Shown: piece after piece, positions 51,727 through 61,039 of the stretch
How positions within the stretch are numbered: position 1 is the stretch's first letter
How the letters are laid out: each line of letters starts with the position of its first letter
NCBI RefSeq assembly: GCF_014639155.1
Contig: NZ_BMFT01000001.1
Location: 1,922,001-1,986,000, forward strand
Length of the DNA stretch: 64,000 bases
Reading direction: 5' to 3'
Source of the DNA: Paenibacillus segetis
GTDB lineage: Bacteria > Bacillota > Bacilli > Paenibacillales > Paenibacillaceae
Notes under the pieces: generated by a model
Database searches by the model: none
Told to the model about the DNA's origin: nothing
Seen by the model: only the letters and a program-made list of their open reading frames with translations
Position numbers and translations under genes: made by a program

Positions 51727-51770
51727 AGCGCAAAAAGACGCTGGGTTCCTGTATGACCTAGCGCCTTTTT
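51727..51770 (-). terminator. terminator of the aminotransferase gene
   Basis: AAAAAG and CGCTGGG (51732-51745) pair with CCTAGCG and CTTTTT, with mismatches; T runs lie on both strands. It closes the MocR-Ddl-aminotransferase operon. Confidence 0.75.
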
Positions 51771-51794
51771 GTTTTATATGAAACTGATACTTCA

Positions 51795-52976
51795 CTACAT
51801 CACCATTACCTGCATAAATCTAGCCATCCGTTCCAGCGCTTTCTCCAAATCGATGAGTGAGGTTGCATAAGAGCAACGAATATAACCCTCCCCACCCGAT
51901 CCGAATACATGTCCTGGTACGACCGCCACCTTTGCTTCCTTCAGCATCCCAAGCGCAAACTGCTCAGATGACATGCCAGTACAAGTAATGGAAGGAAAGG
52001 TATAAAAAGCACCCTCAGGCTCGTGACAAGATAGCCCGATTGCGTTCAGCCCATCCACAAACAGCTTGCGGCGTTCATTGTAGCTAGCCATCATTTCATC
52101 CTTGGTATCCAAGCCATGGCGTAATGATTCGAGCGCGGCAATCTGTGCAATCGTGGGAGCGCACATGGCTGTGTATTGGTGGATTTTCAGCATGCCAGCG
52201 ATCAATTCGCGCGGACCACAGGCATAGCCGATCCGCCAGCCCGTCATCGCGAATGCTTTAGAAAATCCGCTGATAACAATCGTACGTTCCTTCATGCCCG
52301 GCAAGGAGGCGATACTGACATGCTTTCTCCCATAAGTCAGTTCGGCATACACTTCATCCGAGATGACGACCAAATTATGTTTGATAATGAGATCAATAAT
52401 CGGAAGCCAATCCTCTTCTGTCATCACTGTTCCGGTTGGATTACAAGGATAATTGATCATCAAAACCTTCGATTGAGGGGTAATCACCGCCTGTAATGCT
52501 TGCGGAGTTAGCTTGAAATTCTTCTCCGCCGCAGTCGGAACCTCCACGATTTCACCGCCATGTAGATGGGTAATTGGTTCATAAGCAATATAGCTAGGTG
52601 CCGGAACCAGTACCTCATCACCTGGATTGATCACTGCTCGTAGCGCTAGGTCGACAGCTTCACTGCTCCCTACGGTTACGATGATTTCCTGCTCGGGGTT
52701 GTAGGAGAGTGAGAAGCTACTGGACAAATAAACCGCAAGCTCTTCCCTCAGCTCCATCATGCCGGCATTTGAGGTATATTTCGTCTGCCCATCGCTTAAT
52801 GCTTGAATGCAAGCTTTACGTACCTTTTGGGGCGTAACGAAATTGGGTTCTCCGACACCGAGAGCAATGATATCATCGTCTGCCGTATGCAGATCAAAAA
52901 AAGCGCGAATGCCTGATGGCCGAATATTCCGTACTAGCGAGGATAAAAACTGCCCTGAATCCGGTATACTATACAT
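51795..52976 (-). CDS. class I PLP aminotransferase (PatA-like)
   Basis: This 393-residue enzyme binds pyridoxal phosphate through the Lys in SGFSKAFAMTGWRIGY, with NYPCNPTGTV, DEVYAELTY and the Arg in YIRCSYATS that binds the substrate carboxylate. It resembles PatA and aspartate/alanine-type aminotransferases. Its ATG (52976) overlaps the end of ddl by 8 bases, and a GGGGGATGG site lies inside ddl. In a ddl operon it may supply or recycle alanine-type amino acids, but the acceptor is inferred. Confidence 0.85.
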   Translation of the reverse strand: MYSIPDSGQFLSSLVRNIRPSGIRAFFDLHTADDDIIALGVGEPNFVTPQKVRKACIQALSDGQTKYTSNAGMMELREELAVYLSSSFSLSYNPEQEIIVTVGSSEAVDLALRAVINPGDEVLVPAPSYIAYEPITHLHGGEIVEVPTAAEKNFKLTPQALQAVITPQSKVLMINYPCNPTGTVMTEEDWLPIIDLIIKHNLVVISDEVYAELTYGRKHVSIASLPGMKERTIVISGFSKAFAMTGWRIGYACGPRELIAGMLKIHQYTAMCAPTIAQIAALESLRHGLDTKDEMMASYNERRKLFVDGLNAIGLSCHEPEGAFYTFPSITCTGMSSEQFALGMLKEAKVAVVPGHVFGSGGEGYIRCSYATSLIDLEKALERMARFMQVMVM

Positions 52977-53907
52977 TTTGCACCATCCCCCATTCCTGTT
53001 TCCGCTCATGAAGAGAACTATCAATAATCCGGTCCAATAGCTGTGTAAAGCTCAGACCTGCTGCCGCTGCGCTCTTCGGAAGCAGACTGTTAGCGGTCAT
53101 CCCCGGTAAGGTGTTTACTTCCAGTACGTATGGTACTTCCTGACATAGAATCATATCGACCCTTGCATAGACCTTGCACTGCAGAAGCCGATAGCTGGCA
53201 AGTGCAGCCTCGCGCACACGTTGCTCAATTGCAACTGGCAACTGAATCACTTTCTCCTCAGCACCGTTAACTTCATATTTTGCTTGATAGTTGAACCATT
53301 CCGAATGCGTGGAGCGAATGCCGATAATTGGTAATACTTCGCCATCCACGATCGAGCAGGTAAGTTCCGTCCCTTTCAAATAGGACTCAATCAAGATCAC
53401 TTGATCCAAGCTGAATGCCTCCTGGACAGCTGGAAGCAACTCCTTCTCATTCTGTACAAGCTGGATGCCGATGCTTGATCCCCCCATATTCGGTTTTACT
53501 ATGACCGGGTAGCCCAGCTGATCGACTTTCTTCGGATCATAATCGTCCATTCCTCGCCAACAAAGTCCTTCAGGTGTATACACACCTGCTGCTTTCAGCA
53601 GCATCTTGGACAGCAGCTTATTCATGCACAAACTACTTGCAAGTACACCGCTACCTGTATATGGAATGCCTAACGTCTCAAGTGTTCCTTGCACCGTTCC
53701 GTCCTCACCGTACTGACCATGCAGCGCTAGTAGGACAATATCGATGTCTGCTTGCTTCACCATTGCGATTAAATCTGCACGCTCTTCTATCACAATTGGA
53801 ACGATCTCATACCGATTGCGATCCAAATAATGAATCATTTCTTGGCCTGTTTGTAGTGAAATCTCACGTTCAGAGGAAATGCCACCCATAATAACACCAA
53901 TTTTCAT
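52969..53907 (-). CDS. ddl: D-alanine--D-alanine ligase
   Basis: This 312-residue ATP-grasp ligase joins two D-alanines for cell-wall precursors. It has GGISSEREISLQTG at the start, HGQYGEDGTVQGTLETLGIP, VIVKPNMGGSSIGI (ATP-binding), the C-terminal VYARVDMILCQE and VLEVNTLPGMT with the metal and substrate residues. YTGSGVLASSLCMNK is typical of Ddl. It could also be a paralogue for D-Ala-D-X used in glycopeptide resistance, but no VanH/VanX genes are near. The gene lies 28 bases after a MocR regulator gene and overlaps the aminotransferase. Confidence 0.9.
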   Translation of the reverse strand: MKIGVIMGGISSEREISLQTGQEMIHYLDRNRYEIVPIVIEERADLIAMVKQADIDIVLLALHGQYGEDGTVQGTLETLGIPYTGSGVLASSLCMNKLLSKMLLKAAGVYTPEGLCWRGMDDYDPKKVDQLGYPVIVKPNMGGSSIGIQLVQNEKELLPAVQEAFSLDQVILIESYLKGTELTCSIVDGEVLPIIGIRSTHSEWFNYQAKYEVNGAEEKVIQLPVAIEQRVREAALASYRLLQCKVYARVDMILCQEVPYVLEVNTLPGMTANSLLPKSAAAAGLSFTQLLDRIIDSSLHERKQEWGMVQNV

Positions 53908-53935
53908 CCTAACACCTCATTTTTATGAAAAATCG

Positions 53936-55408
53936 TTATGATTTCAAAAATTCACGCACTTGTTTACCGATAATTTGAATACCCTGCTCGATATTCTCAT
54001 CCGTTACTCGTGAAAAGCCAAGCCGCAGTGTATTTATCCCTTCACCTTTTTGAATAAAAAATCTGTCTCCCGGTGTAAAAATAACACCTTGTTCTGTGCA
54101 AGCTTCCAGCAGCTGGTGTGTATTTACATCTGATGGGAAGGTGAGAAACACATGCAATCCCCCGTCGCCAGACAGCTGTGCTTCAGGGATATGCTTTTCA
54201 CAGCATGCCTTTGTCAGTTCATACTTGCGCTTATACTCCGTACGTGCTTTTTTTATATACTTATCGAAGTTACCGTTCAGTAAATATTGATATAAAATCG
54301 ATTGATCGATGGTTGAGGTATGGATAGTACGTGAACGTTTTATGCTTTCTAACGAATCTATCAGCGTTCGGTCTCCAAGCACCCAGCCAACTCGTAAGCC
54401 GGGGAACAGTACTTTGGAAAAGCTACCAATATAGATGACGCCGTTACCTTGGCCTGCCGTCGCTATTAAGGGTGCTACATGCGCTCCTGAATAGCGCAGT
54501 TCCTCATTGAATCCATCCTCGATCACTGGAATCTGATAGCGCATCATTAACTTCATAACGGAGATGCGTTTTTCTGGAGACATGACTATGCCAGTCGGAT
54601 TGTGATAGGAAGGCATCAAATAAGCCACATCAAAGCTATTCGTCTGCAATATGTTCTCTAGGCGTTCCACATGAATACCATCACGATCCATTGGGATGCC
54701 GGTAATCTCGAATCCTTGCAGCTTCAAGTTTTTGAGCGCGGTATGATGGGTCGGATTCTCACAGATCGCCGCTCCACGGCGTGTGGAAGGTCGCAATGCC
54801 GACAGCACCATGTCAAAACCTTCTGTAAAACCACTTGTAATCAGCATATCCTTGCCTGATATATCAACGCCCTTGTTCTCCATATAATGCATCAGGTAAT
54901 CAATCAGCGGTTTGTATCCCTTGGCATAGCCGTAGTTGAGCAACACTTGCCCTTCAATTGCCATCCGATCCATAAAAGCTCGCCTTACATCCGATAGATC
55001 AAAGAGTTGCTCATCTGGAGCAATGCTTGTGAAGGATATCGTACCTTTTGGGGCGCGAATCCCCTGTTTCATTAAATCCAACTCTACAGCTGATATAGCA
55101 TATTCATTCATTCTTTCTTTCCAGTCGATCTGCCAGGAAGCTCCGCCATTATCTAATGCCAAATGGTTCACCTTTGAAGCTACATAACAGCCTTTTCCTG
55201 AAATGGTATAAGTAAATCCGTCATCCTCTAGACCTTCATAGGCTGAGATAACTGTATTGCGCCCCACCTTTAGCAGACCACTCATTTCTCGTGTGGAAGG
55301 TAGCTTCTGATCTGCTTGAAGCGCCCCTTTGATTATTAATCGTTTCACATATTCTTTCACTTGTATCGAAATCGGTCGATCACCGACAAGTATGAAATCC
55401 TGGAACAT
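53936..55408 (-). CDS. MocR-family PLP-dependent regulator (DdlR-like)
   Basis: This 490-residue regulator fuses a GntR winged helix (residues about 10-75, KLPSTREMSGLLKVGRNTVI) to an aminotransferase-like domain with the PLP Lys in GSFSKVLFPGLRVGW and MPSYHNPTG. MocR proteins sense PLP adducts or amino acids and activate neighbouring genes. A MocR regulator of ddl has been described in Brevibacillus; this gene sits in front of ddl and likely does the same job. GGGGGCGATGAAGA before the ATG is a weak site. Confidence 0.85.
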   Translation of the reverse strand: MFQDFILVGDRPISIQVKEYVKRLIIKGALQADQKLPSTREMSGLLKVGRNTVISAYEGLEDDGFTYTISGKGCYVASKVNHLALDNGGASWQIDWKERMNEYAISAVELDLMKQGIRAPKGTISFTSIAPDEQLFDLSDVRRAFMDRMAIEGQVLLNYGYAKGYKPLIDYLMHYMENKGVDISGKDMLITSGFTEGFDMVLSALRPSTRRGAAICENPTHHTALKNLKLQGFEITGIPMDRDGIHVERLENILQTNSFDVAYLMPSYHNPTGIVMSPEKRISVMKLMMRYQIPVIEDGFNEELRYSGAHVAPLIATAGQGNGVIYIGSFSKVLFPGLRVGWVLGDRTLIDSLESIKRSRTIHTSTIDQSILYQYLLNGNFDKYIKKARTEYKRKYELTKACCEKHIPEAQLSGDGGLHVFLTFPSDVNTHQLLEACTEQGVIFTPGDRFFIQKGEGINTLRLGFSRVTDENIEQGIQIIGKQVREFLKS

Positions 55409-55450
55409 TCTTCATCGCCCCCAGCTATAATGATGGCACAGGAATGAAGA

Positions 55451-55497
55451 TAAAAAAAGAACCACCGCTCTGGATTTTTCATCCGTCGGTGGTTCTT
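55451..55497 (-). terminator. terminator of the Ig-SLH protein gene
   Basis: AAGAACCACCG (55457-55467) pairs with CGGTGGTTCTT (55487-55497), and the minus strand continues with TTTTTTATC. Confidence 0.85.
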
Positions 55498-55553
55498 CCG
55501 TGTCAGGTGGGAGCCTTAATTGATTCCAAACGGCTCTGTTTGAGTACTCTTTA

Positions 55554-58508
55554 CTACTTTTTTTGCGCTAGCATTTTCAACAACACAGTCACCGCTTCAG
55601 CTCTAGTCGTTTTTTCGCTTGGAGCAAATTGGTTCATGCCTTTGCCTTCAATAATGCCTAGATTTTTCATGGCTGCTACTGCGCCTTTCGCCCAGTCTGG
55701 AATGTACCTGTCGTCCTCAAATCCCGTTGCTGTCACTGACTCGAACGACTGAGCCAAAACTTTGGCAATCATCACTGCCATTTCCGGGCGTGTAATTTCG
55801 ACATTCGGACGGAAAGTGTTGTCATCATAGCCAGTAATGAAGCCTGCATTCACCGCTTGCATAACCGATTTCTGAGCCCATGTGCCGATCTTTGTCTTAT
55901 CGACGAACGTTAATGCCACTCCATCTCCTTGTGGCTTGAGAGCATTCATCAGCATGACCGCAAATTCGGCGCGTGTTATTGAATCGTTAGGCTTGAATGT
56001 GCCATCTGGATAGCCGCTGAGAATGCCAGCGCTTACCGCTTGTTTGATGTTCGCCTCCGCCCAGTGTCCTGAGATATCACTGAAATTTGTCGGTTGCTTC
56101 GTATTTTCAGTAGCATCTGAAGCTTGCCCAATTGCGAATACCGCATATTTCGTGAGGTGATTAACTTTTACGGTGATGGTATTGCCGTTTACCTCTCCAC
56201 CGACTTTTACCCAAACTTGCTTCAATTCGTCATAGTAGAATACGACAGGCACTTGATTACCCTTTAAACTATTCGGATCGAAGGCAAAGGTCATCGTAAT
56301 TTCCTTACTGAAATTCTCCGAGAAGTTCTTCAGTATTTCGAATATTGGGCTTGACAGAATATCGTTTTGAGTGAGCAGATTTTCTGTGTCTGCCACTTTT
56401 TCAATCGTTAAATTCAATTCTTTCCCAGCAGCATTGGCAGGAATCGAAATCTTGATCGCATCACCCAAGTTAACCTCACCGGTCTTACCGACGGGCAGTG
56501 TAAGTTTGCCGTTTGTCGAGGTAACGGTATCGCTTGAGGACGTCGATGATGAACTACCACCGCTACTAGCTGATGAGCCCCCGTCGTTACTTGAGGATGC
56601 CTGTGCGCGTGTTACTGTAACTGTATATGTTTTCGTTGTGCCATCTTGCGCCGTTACTACGATACTGATCAAGTTACTGCCTACATTTAAATGGATGGAG
56701 CCGCTTGCCTGACCACTTAAAACCGGCTCTCCGTTCACTGTCACCGTCGATAAGCTATCATAAGTGCTAGGCGTTACGATTATGCTGGATGTATTATTAG
56801 CGACATTAGCCTTGTAGGAAGTTGTGCCTGCTGAGAATACAGGAGTTAGCGTGCCGCTCGATAGTCTAATTCCGCTCAAACCCACATTATTCAGTGGGTT
56901 TAGCACGTTCAACGTCTGTGTCAGCGATACGCTATCCTTGATCATATCGGTGCCTCGATAAGCGGCTTGAAGCGTATACGATCCAACTGAAAGTTGAGGT
57001 AACTTAAAATAAACTCGACCATTTCCGTCAAGATCGGACGAAGCGACCGTCTGATTATCGATGATGATATCAACGGTACCTGTTGGCACGACATTGCCGA
57101 GCGTGACGACATCTACATCCGCCCCAAGTGCATCACCAACTATCGTAGATAGTGGGACTTTTACGTTAATTATGGACCCTATTTTATCCACGGATTGAAG
57201 TACGCTCTGTGAGGAAGCCGAATAATGACTGTCTCCACTGTAGTTCGCCGTAATGGTATGGCTTCCTACTGATAAAAGTGGTGCAGACCATTGAGCGGTA
57301 CCATCTGTCCCAACAGGTACAATCCCTAATAGATTGGTTCCATCATTAAATGTTACGGTACCTGTGATAGGAATATTATTTATGGAAGGTACCTGAGCTG
57401 TGAATGTTACACCTGTACCGTAAGCTACTTGGCTTGAACTGGAGGTCAGACTCAGATTAGACAAGATGGCATTAACCGTATAATTTAATGGCGAGGATGT
57501 GCGAGATTCGAAGTTATCATCACCGGAGTAACTTGCAGTGATCTTATGAACACCAAGTGCAAGACTTGCCGTTGAATAGACTGCCGAGGTTATATTACTT
57601 CGCCCTACCTCTACTGTCCCATCGTAAAAAATGACTTCACCGGTAGGAACAAGACCGCTTACAGAGGGCACTACCGCTGTAAATGACGCACGCTCCCCAT
57701 ATACAGATGAGGCCACGCTGCTCGTCAATGACACGGTTGGAGCAGTTTTGGGGACATTGACTATAAATTCCAAAGATTCATTATCTGCATGTTGTTGGCT
57801 ATCACTCGAAACATATTTCGCCTGAATGACATGACTCCCCACAGATAGAACTGGAGTCGTTAACGAAGCGGTGCTGTTAGCTGCTTTCAGGTAAGAGAAG
57901 CTTAACTCTTTTTCTTTATTACCCTGTCCCCAGAAAGTTACCATCTGGGTATTGTTATTCAGCGTGATATCATACAGGTATCGAAAATCCGAATCAACAA
58001 TGTCTTGGTTGACAATGTTCCCTTTTCCATCATATTGAACAATATTAAAATTATTATTATTATCGTTATCACTGTATCCCCAAAATGTGTACTCTCCCCA
58101 TTTCAGGACAGGACAATCAGGAGCTCCGACTGGATTATTATTTCTTCCGTCAATCATACATGCTTGTTTGTAACCACTTGGTACACTTCCAGGGGGAGAT
58201 ACTACTCTGATGATCTCAGGACTTTGCGGCACTAGTGATTGAGGTCCTATAATGACGGAGCCATTATCATAAAATGTAAGTGAACCCACAGGAACACGGT
58301 TGCTTCCTTCCGTATTATCCGTAACGGTCGATTTCAACGTTACACTTTGTCCATATGTAACCGTATTTGCGCTGCCAGTGAGAGATACTTCCACAGTATT
58401 AGCCGCAAAGGCCACTCCCGAAAAACTACTTATTAAAAATACGATACCAGATAAAAGGCAACACTGCGCATATAGCCTCTTTCTAGTAAATAAAGAACTC
58501 ACTCCCAT
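55554..58508 (-). CDS. surface protein with Ig-like repeats, cadherin-like domain and three SLH domains
   Basis: This 984-residue secreted protein has a Sec signal peptide (cleaved after AFA), then a row of Ig-like (Big_3-type) repeats of about 90 residues each with conserved G.V.F.DG...LG and L.VGSH.I.A.YSGD. The first repeat is split by an insertion of about 115 residues (CMIDGRNNNPVGAPDCPVLK to WGQGNKEKELSF). A cadherin-like beta-sandwich domain (LSGIRLSSGTLTPVFSAGTTSYKANV, read in parts), a Ser/Gly linker, a ZU5-like region and three SLH domains follow, for S-layer or cell-wall attachment. The ATG at 58508 follows GGAGG. It is divergent from the phosphoesterase-SLH gene. Confidence 0.85.
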   Translation of the reverse strand: MGVSSLFTRKRLYAQCCLLSGIVFLISSFSGVAFAANTVEVSLTGSANTVTYGQSVTLKSTVTDNTEGSNRVPVGSLTFYDNGSVIIGPQSLVPQSPEIIRVVSPPGSVPSGYKQACMIDGRNNNPVGAPDCPVLKWGEYTFWGYSDNDNNNNFNIVQYDGKGNIVNQDIVDSDFRYLYDITLNNNTQMVTFWGQGNKEKELSFSYLKAANSTASLTTPVLSVGSHVIQAKYVSSDSQQHADNESLEFIVNVPKTAPTVSLTSSVASSVYGERASFTAVVPSVSGLVPTGEVIFYDGTVEVGRSNITSAVYSTASLALGVHKITASYSGDDNFESRTSSPLNYTVNAILSNLSLTSSSSQVAYGTGVTFTAQVPSINNIPITGTVTFNDGTNLLGIVPVGTDGTAQWSAPLLSVGSHTITANYSGDSHYSASSQSVLQSVDKIGSIINVKVPLSTIVGDALGADVDVVTLGNVVPTGTVDIIIDNQTVASSDLDGNGRVYFKLPQLSVGSYTLQAAYRGTDMIKDSVSLTQTLNVLNPLNNVGLSGIRLSSGTLTPVFSAGTTSYKANVANNTSSIIVTPSTYDSLSTVTVNGEPVLSGQASGSIHLNVGSNLISIVVTAQDGTTKTYTVTVTRAQASSSNDGGSSASSGGSSSSTSSSDTVTSTNGKLTLPVGKTGEVNLGDAIKISIPANAAGKELNLTIEKVADTENLLTQNDILSSPIFEILKNFSENFSKEITMTFAFDPNSLKGNQVPVVFYYDELKQVWVKVGGEVNGNTITVKVNHLTKYAVFAIGQASDATENTKQPTNFSDISGHWAEANIKQAVSAGILSGYPDGTFKPNDSITRAEFAVMLMNALKPQGDGVALTFVDKTKIGTWAQKSVMQAVNAGFITGYDDNTFRPNVEITRPEMAVMIAKVLAQSFESVTATGFEDDRYIPDWAKGAVAAMKNLGIIEGKGMNQFAPSEKTTRAEAVTVLLKMLAQKK

Positions 58509-58529
58509 TTTCATTCCTCCAAATTTCAT

Positions 58530-58811
58530 ATGCCAAGCTCATTTCGACATATATTCGACAAAAATATGTGCACTTCCTGCCAAAAGATATATAGACAAAT
58601 AAAAAACATTTCTAAAAACTTCATTCCCCAGAGCACGATCATATTCGGCTTCATGAATAAAATTTAATCAGGATTAGAAGTATATTTCATAAGATTAATT
58701 ATCTCAATTTCATTTTACAAAGTACGACATTAACGTTAACAATCAACGAACAATGTATTGTTATGATAAAAATTCCGACTTACATATCTACAACCAAGAG
58801 GAGAGTACACA
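58530..58811. other. intergenic region between divergent SLH genes
   Basis: The 282 bases between the two start codons are AT-rich and should hold both promoters. I see no strong inverted repeat or small gene. No clear -35/-10 pair stands out on either strand. Confidence 0.4.
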
Positions 58812-60812
58812 ATGTTTATGAAGTTTAAAAAAGGGTCAGCAACAATTCTATCAGTTGCACTAGTTCTCGGTTTAGCCACTGTCCCATCAGCATTGCCTGC
58901 CTATGCTGAATCGTTAGGGAACACAAGTAATGAGATTAGTAAAATTACGGCTACATTTTATGGCGACACCACAAGTTCCAAAGGATTTACCTGGTATACT
59001 TCTAAAGTTTTTACAGGCAGCACAGTACAAGTAACAAAAAAAACGAGTTCTAATGCTGATTTTACGAATGCTATCGAATTTGAAGGTACATCCTCTCTAT
59101 CGACCAATTCTGGAGAAGAGCTTGTTCATAAAGCAGTAGCTACAGGACTTGAAGCGAACACTACTTATTATTATCGTGTAGGTGACAAAGAGCGTGGGAC
59201 ATGGAGCGAAACAGGTACGTTCCTGACTGCTCCTAAGAGCGGTGAATTTACCTTTATCGATATAGCTGATACTCAAGCAAAAAGCGAAGATGAAGCCATA
59301 TTGTCTGCAGAGACGCTCGAGAAAGCACTTCAAACTGTAGATAATGCTCAATTTGTCGTCCATAACGGAGATATCGTAGATACGGGTACGAAGGAAGAAC
59401 AGTGGAACTGGCTACTGGGTCATTCACAAGAAAGTTTACTGAATACAACCATTGTTCCTTCAGCGGGTAATCACGAAGATGAGAACTACGCTTTTTATGA
59501 GCACTTTAATATTAACGCCCCTGCGGGCTCTGCTACAGAAACAGGAGCGTATTATTCCTATGATTACAGCAATACTCATTTTATCGTTCTGAACTCCAAT
59601 GAGGATTCCGAGAAATACGCCAATTTCTCCGAAGATCAAGTTGAATGGTTAAAGAAAGATGCTATAGCAGCCAAAAAGGCTGGTGCAAAGTGGATCATTG
59701 TTAACATTCATAAAGGTCCCTACACTACGTCTAATCATGCATCAGATGATGACATCATGAATGACAACGGCGTTCGCAACCAAATTGCACCACTCATGGC
59801 CGAGCTTGATATCGACTTTGTTATGCAAGGTCACGATCATATTTATGCTCGAACCAAACCAATCGCACAAGATGGCAAAGCAACAACGCCATCAAAAGTA
59901 ACTGAAACATTAAATGGAGAAACCATTGAATATAGTGTTGATCCTGATGGAAGTATTTATATTATTCCCGCAACGGCAGGACCCAAAGTTTACTACAAGA
60001 ACCCAAGTGAAAAGCTTGGAGATAGCTACTACAACCTCTTTGAACGAGCTGAAGAGAATCATGCGGCACCCTATGGCCCAGATCCAAATGATGATCGTAG
60101 ACCGAAACGTTCACAGATACAGAACTTTGTTGGCATCACCGTAGATGGAAACAAACTTACAGCCGTTACGTATGAAATCGATCAAAGTAAATATGATGCC
60201 AAGCCATATATTGTTGATCAATTCGGTATCATCAAACAAGATGCAGAAACGCCTCCAACGAGTGTAGAACCTACTGTGTCTCTGAAAGACATCTCCGGAC
60301 ATTGGGCGAAAAGTGCTATTGAGGCCGGTGTTGCTGCAGGATACATTTCAGGTTACAGTGATCAGTCATTTAAACCAAACGCGAAAATTAACCGTGCTGA
60401 GTTCATTTCGATGCTTGGTCGTGCTCTACAAATGAATGAAACAACGATTTCACTGACATTTACAGATTCAAAGAATATACCATCATGGGCAACCTCTTAT
60501 ATTTCTCAAGCTGTAGAAGCAGAAATTATTAGTGGCTATACAGATGGCACGTTCAGAGCAGATAAACAACTCAATCGTTCAGAGATTACAACATGGATGG
60601 TTCGTGCTGCGAAGCTTAAAGTCAATACAAAAGCACCGCTTTCCTTCTCCGATAAGAACTCTATCCCGACGTGGGCTGTACCTTATGTTGCGACAGCCGT
60701 TGAGGAAGGACTTGTGACTGGTGTTAGTCAGAACCGATTTGCCCCTGAGCTAATGGTTACTCGTGCAGAAGCAGCAGCCTTTATCTCAAAATTGTTGAAA
60801 GTAACAAACTAA
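58812..60812 (+). CDS. SLH-anchored metallophosphoesterase (purple acid phosphatase-like)
   Basis: This 666-residue secreted enzyme has a signal peptide (cleaved near AYAES), an N-terminal fibronectin-like domain at residues about 40-140 (KITATFYGDTTSSKGFTWYT), and a calcineurin-like domain whose metal ligands are visible: IDIADTQ, VHNGDIVD, AGNHED, NIHKGP and MQGHDHIYART. Three SLH domains at the C-terminus (DISGHWAKSAIE, GYTDGTFRADKQLNRSE, TRAEAAAFISKLL) fix it to the cell wall. The order of ligands fits purple acid phosphatases with a bimetal centre. Substrate: extracellular phosphate esters, inferred. AAGAGGAG lies 8 bases before the ATG. Confidence 0.88.
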   Translation: MFMKFKKGSATILSVALVLGLATVPSALPAYAESLGNTSNEISKITATFYGDTTSSKGFTWYTSKVFTGSTVQVTKKTSSNADFTNAIEFEGTSSLSTNSGEELVHKAVATGLEANTTYYYRVGDKERGTWSETGTFLTAPKSGEFTFIDIADTQAKSEDEAILSAETLEKALQTVDNAQFVVHNGDIVDTGTKEEQWNWLLGHSQESLLNTTIVPSAGNHEDENYAFYEHFNINAPAGSATETGAYYSYDYSNTHFIVLNSNEDSEKYANFSEDQVEWLKKDAIAAKKAGAKWIIVNIHKGPYTTSNHASDDDIMNDNGVRNQIAPLMAELDIDFVMQGHDHIYARTKPIAQDGKATTPSKVTETLNGETIEYSVDPDGSIYIIPATAGPKVYYKNPSEKLGDSYYNLFERAEENHAAPYGPDPNDDRRPKRSQIQNFVGITVDGNKLTAVTYEIDQSKYDAKPYIVDQFGIIKQDAETPPTSVEPTVSLKDISGHWAKSAIEAGVAAGYISGYSDQSFKPNAKINRAEFISMLGRALQMNETTISLTFTDSKNIPSWATSYISQAVEAEIISGYTDGTFRADKQLNRSEITTWMVRAAKLKVNTKAPLSFSDKNSIPTWAVPYVATAVEEGLVTGVSQNRFAPELMVTRAEAAAFISKLLKVTN

Positions 60813-60837
60813 CTACGTTAACCATATATTTTTTACT

Positions 60838-60887
60838 GAAAGACCTCCCTCTCATTTGTGTATGAGAACGAGGTCTTTCTTTATTTT
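60838..60887 (+). terminator. terminator of the phosphoesterase-SLH gene
   Basis: GAAAGACCTC (60838-60847) pairs with GAGGTCTTTC (60870-60879), with an inner CTCAT/ATGAG, and TTTATTTT follows on the plus strand. Confidence 0.88.
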
Positions 60888-60988
60888 CCACTCACATGTT
60901 TGGTAAGTAGAATTTTTCGAATCTAACGTTTGTTGACTATAGTATCAAGTTTGTTGTCTAGAAGCACCCGCTTCTCCTCTTATACAAT

Positions 60989-61003
60989 GAACTTAACAAG
61001 TTC
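60989..61003. promoter_or_regulatory. GAACTT-AAC-AAGTTC palindrome upstream of the importer operon
   Basis: A 6-base inverted repeat with a 3-base spacer lies 37 bases before the lplB start. It is a candidate operator of the importer. Confidence 0.3.
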
Positions 61004-61039
61004 AAAACAAGCGATAAAACACCATAAGGAGTGACAGAT

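Noticed and set aside
52969-53907. VanA/VanB-type D-Ala-D-Lac ligase of a glycopeptide-resistance operon
   Set aside because: No VanH, VanX or VanRS genes are near; the neighbours are a MocR regulator and an aminotransferase.
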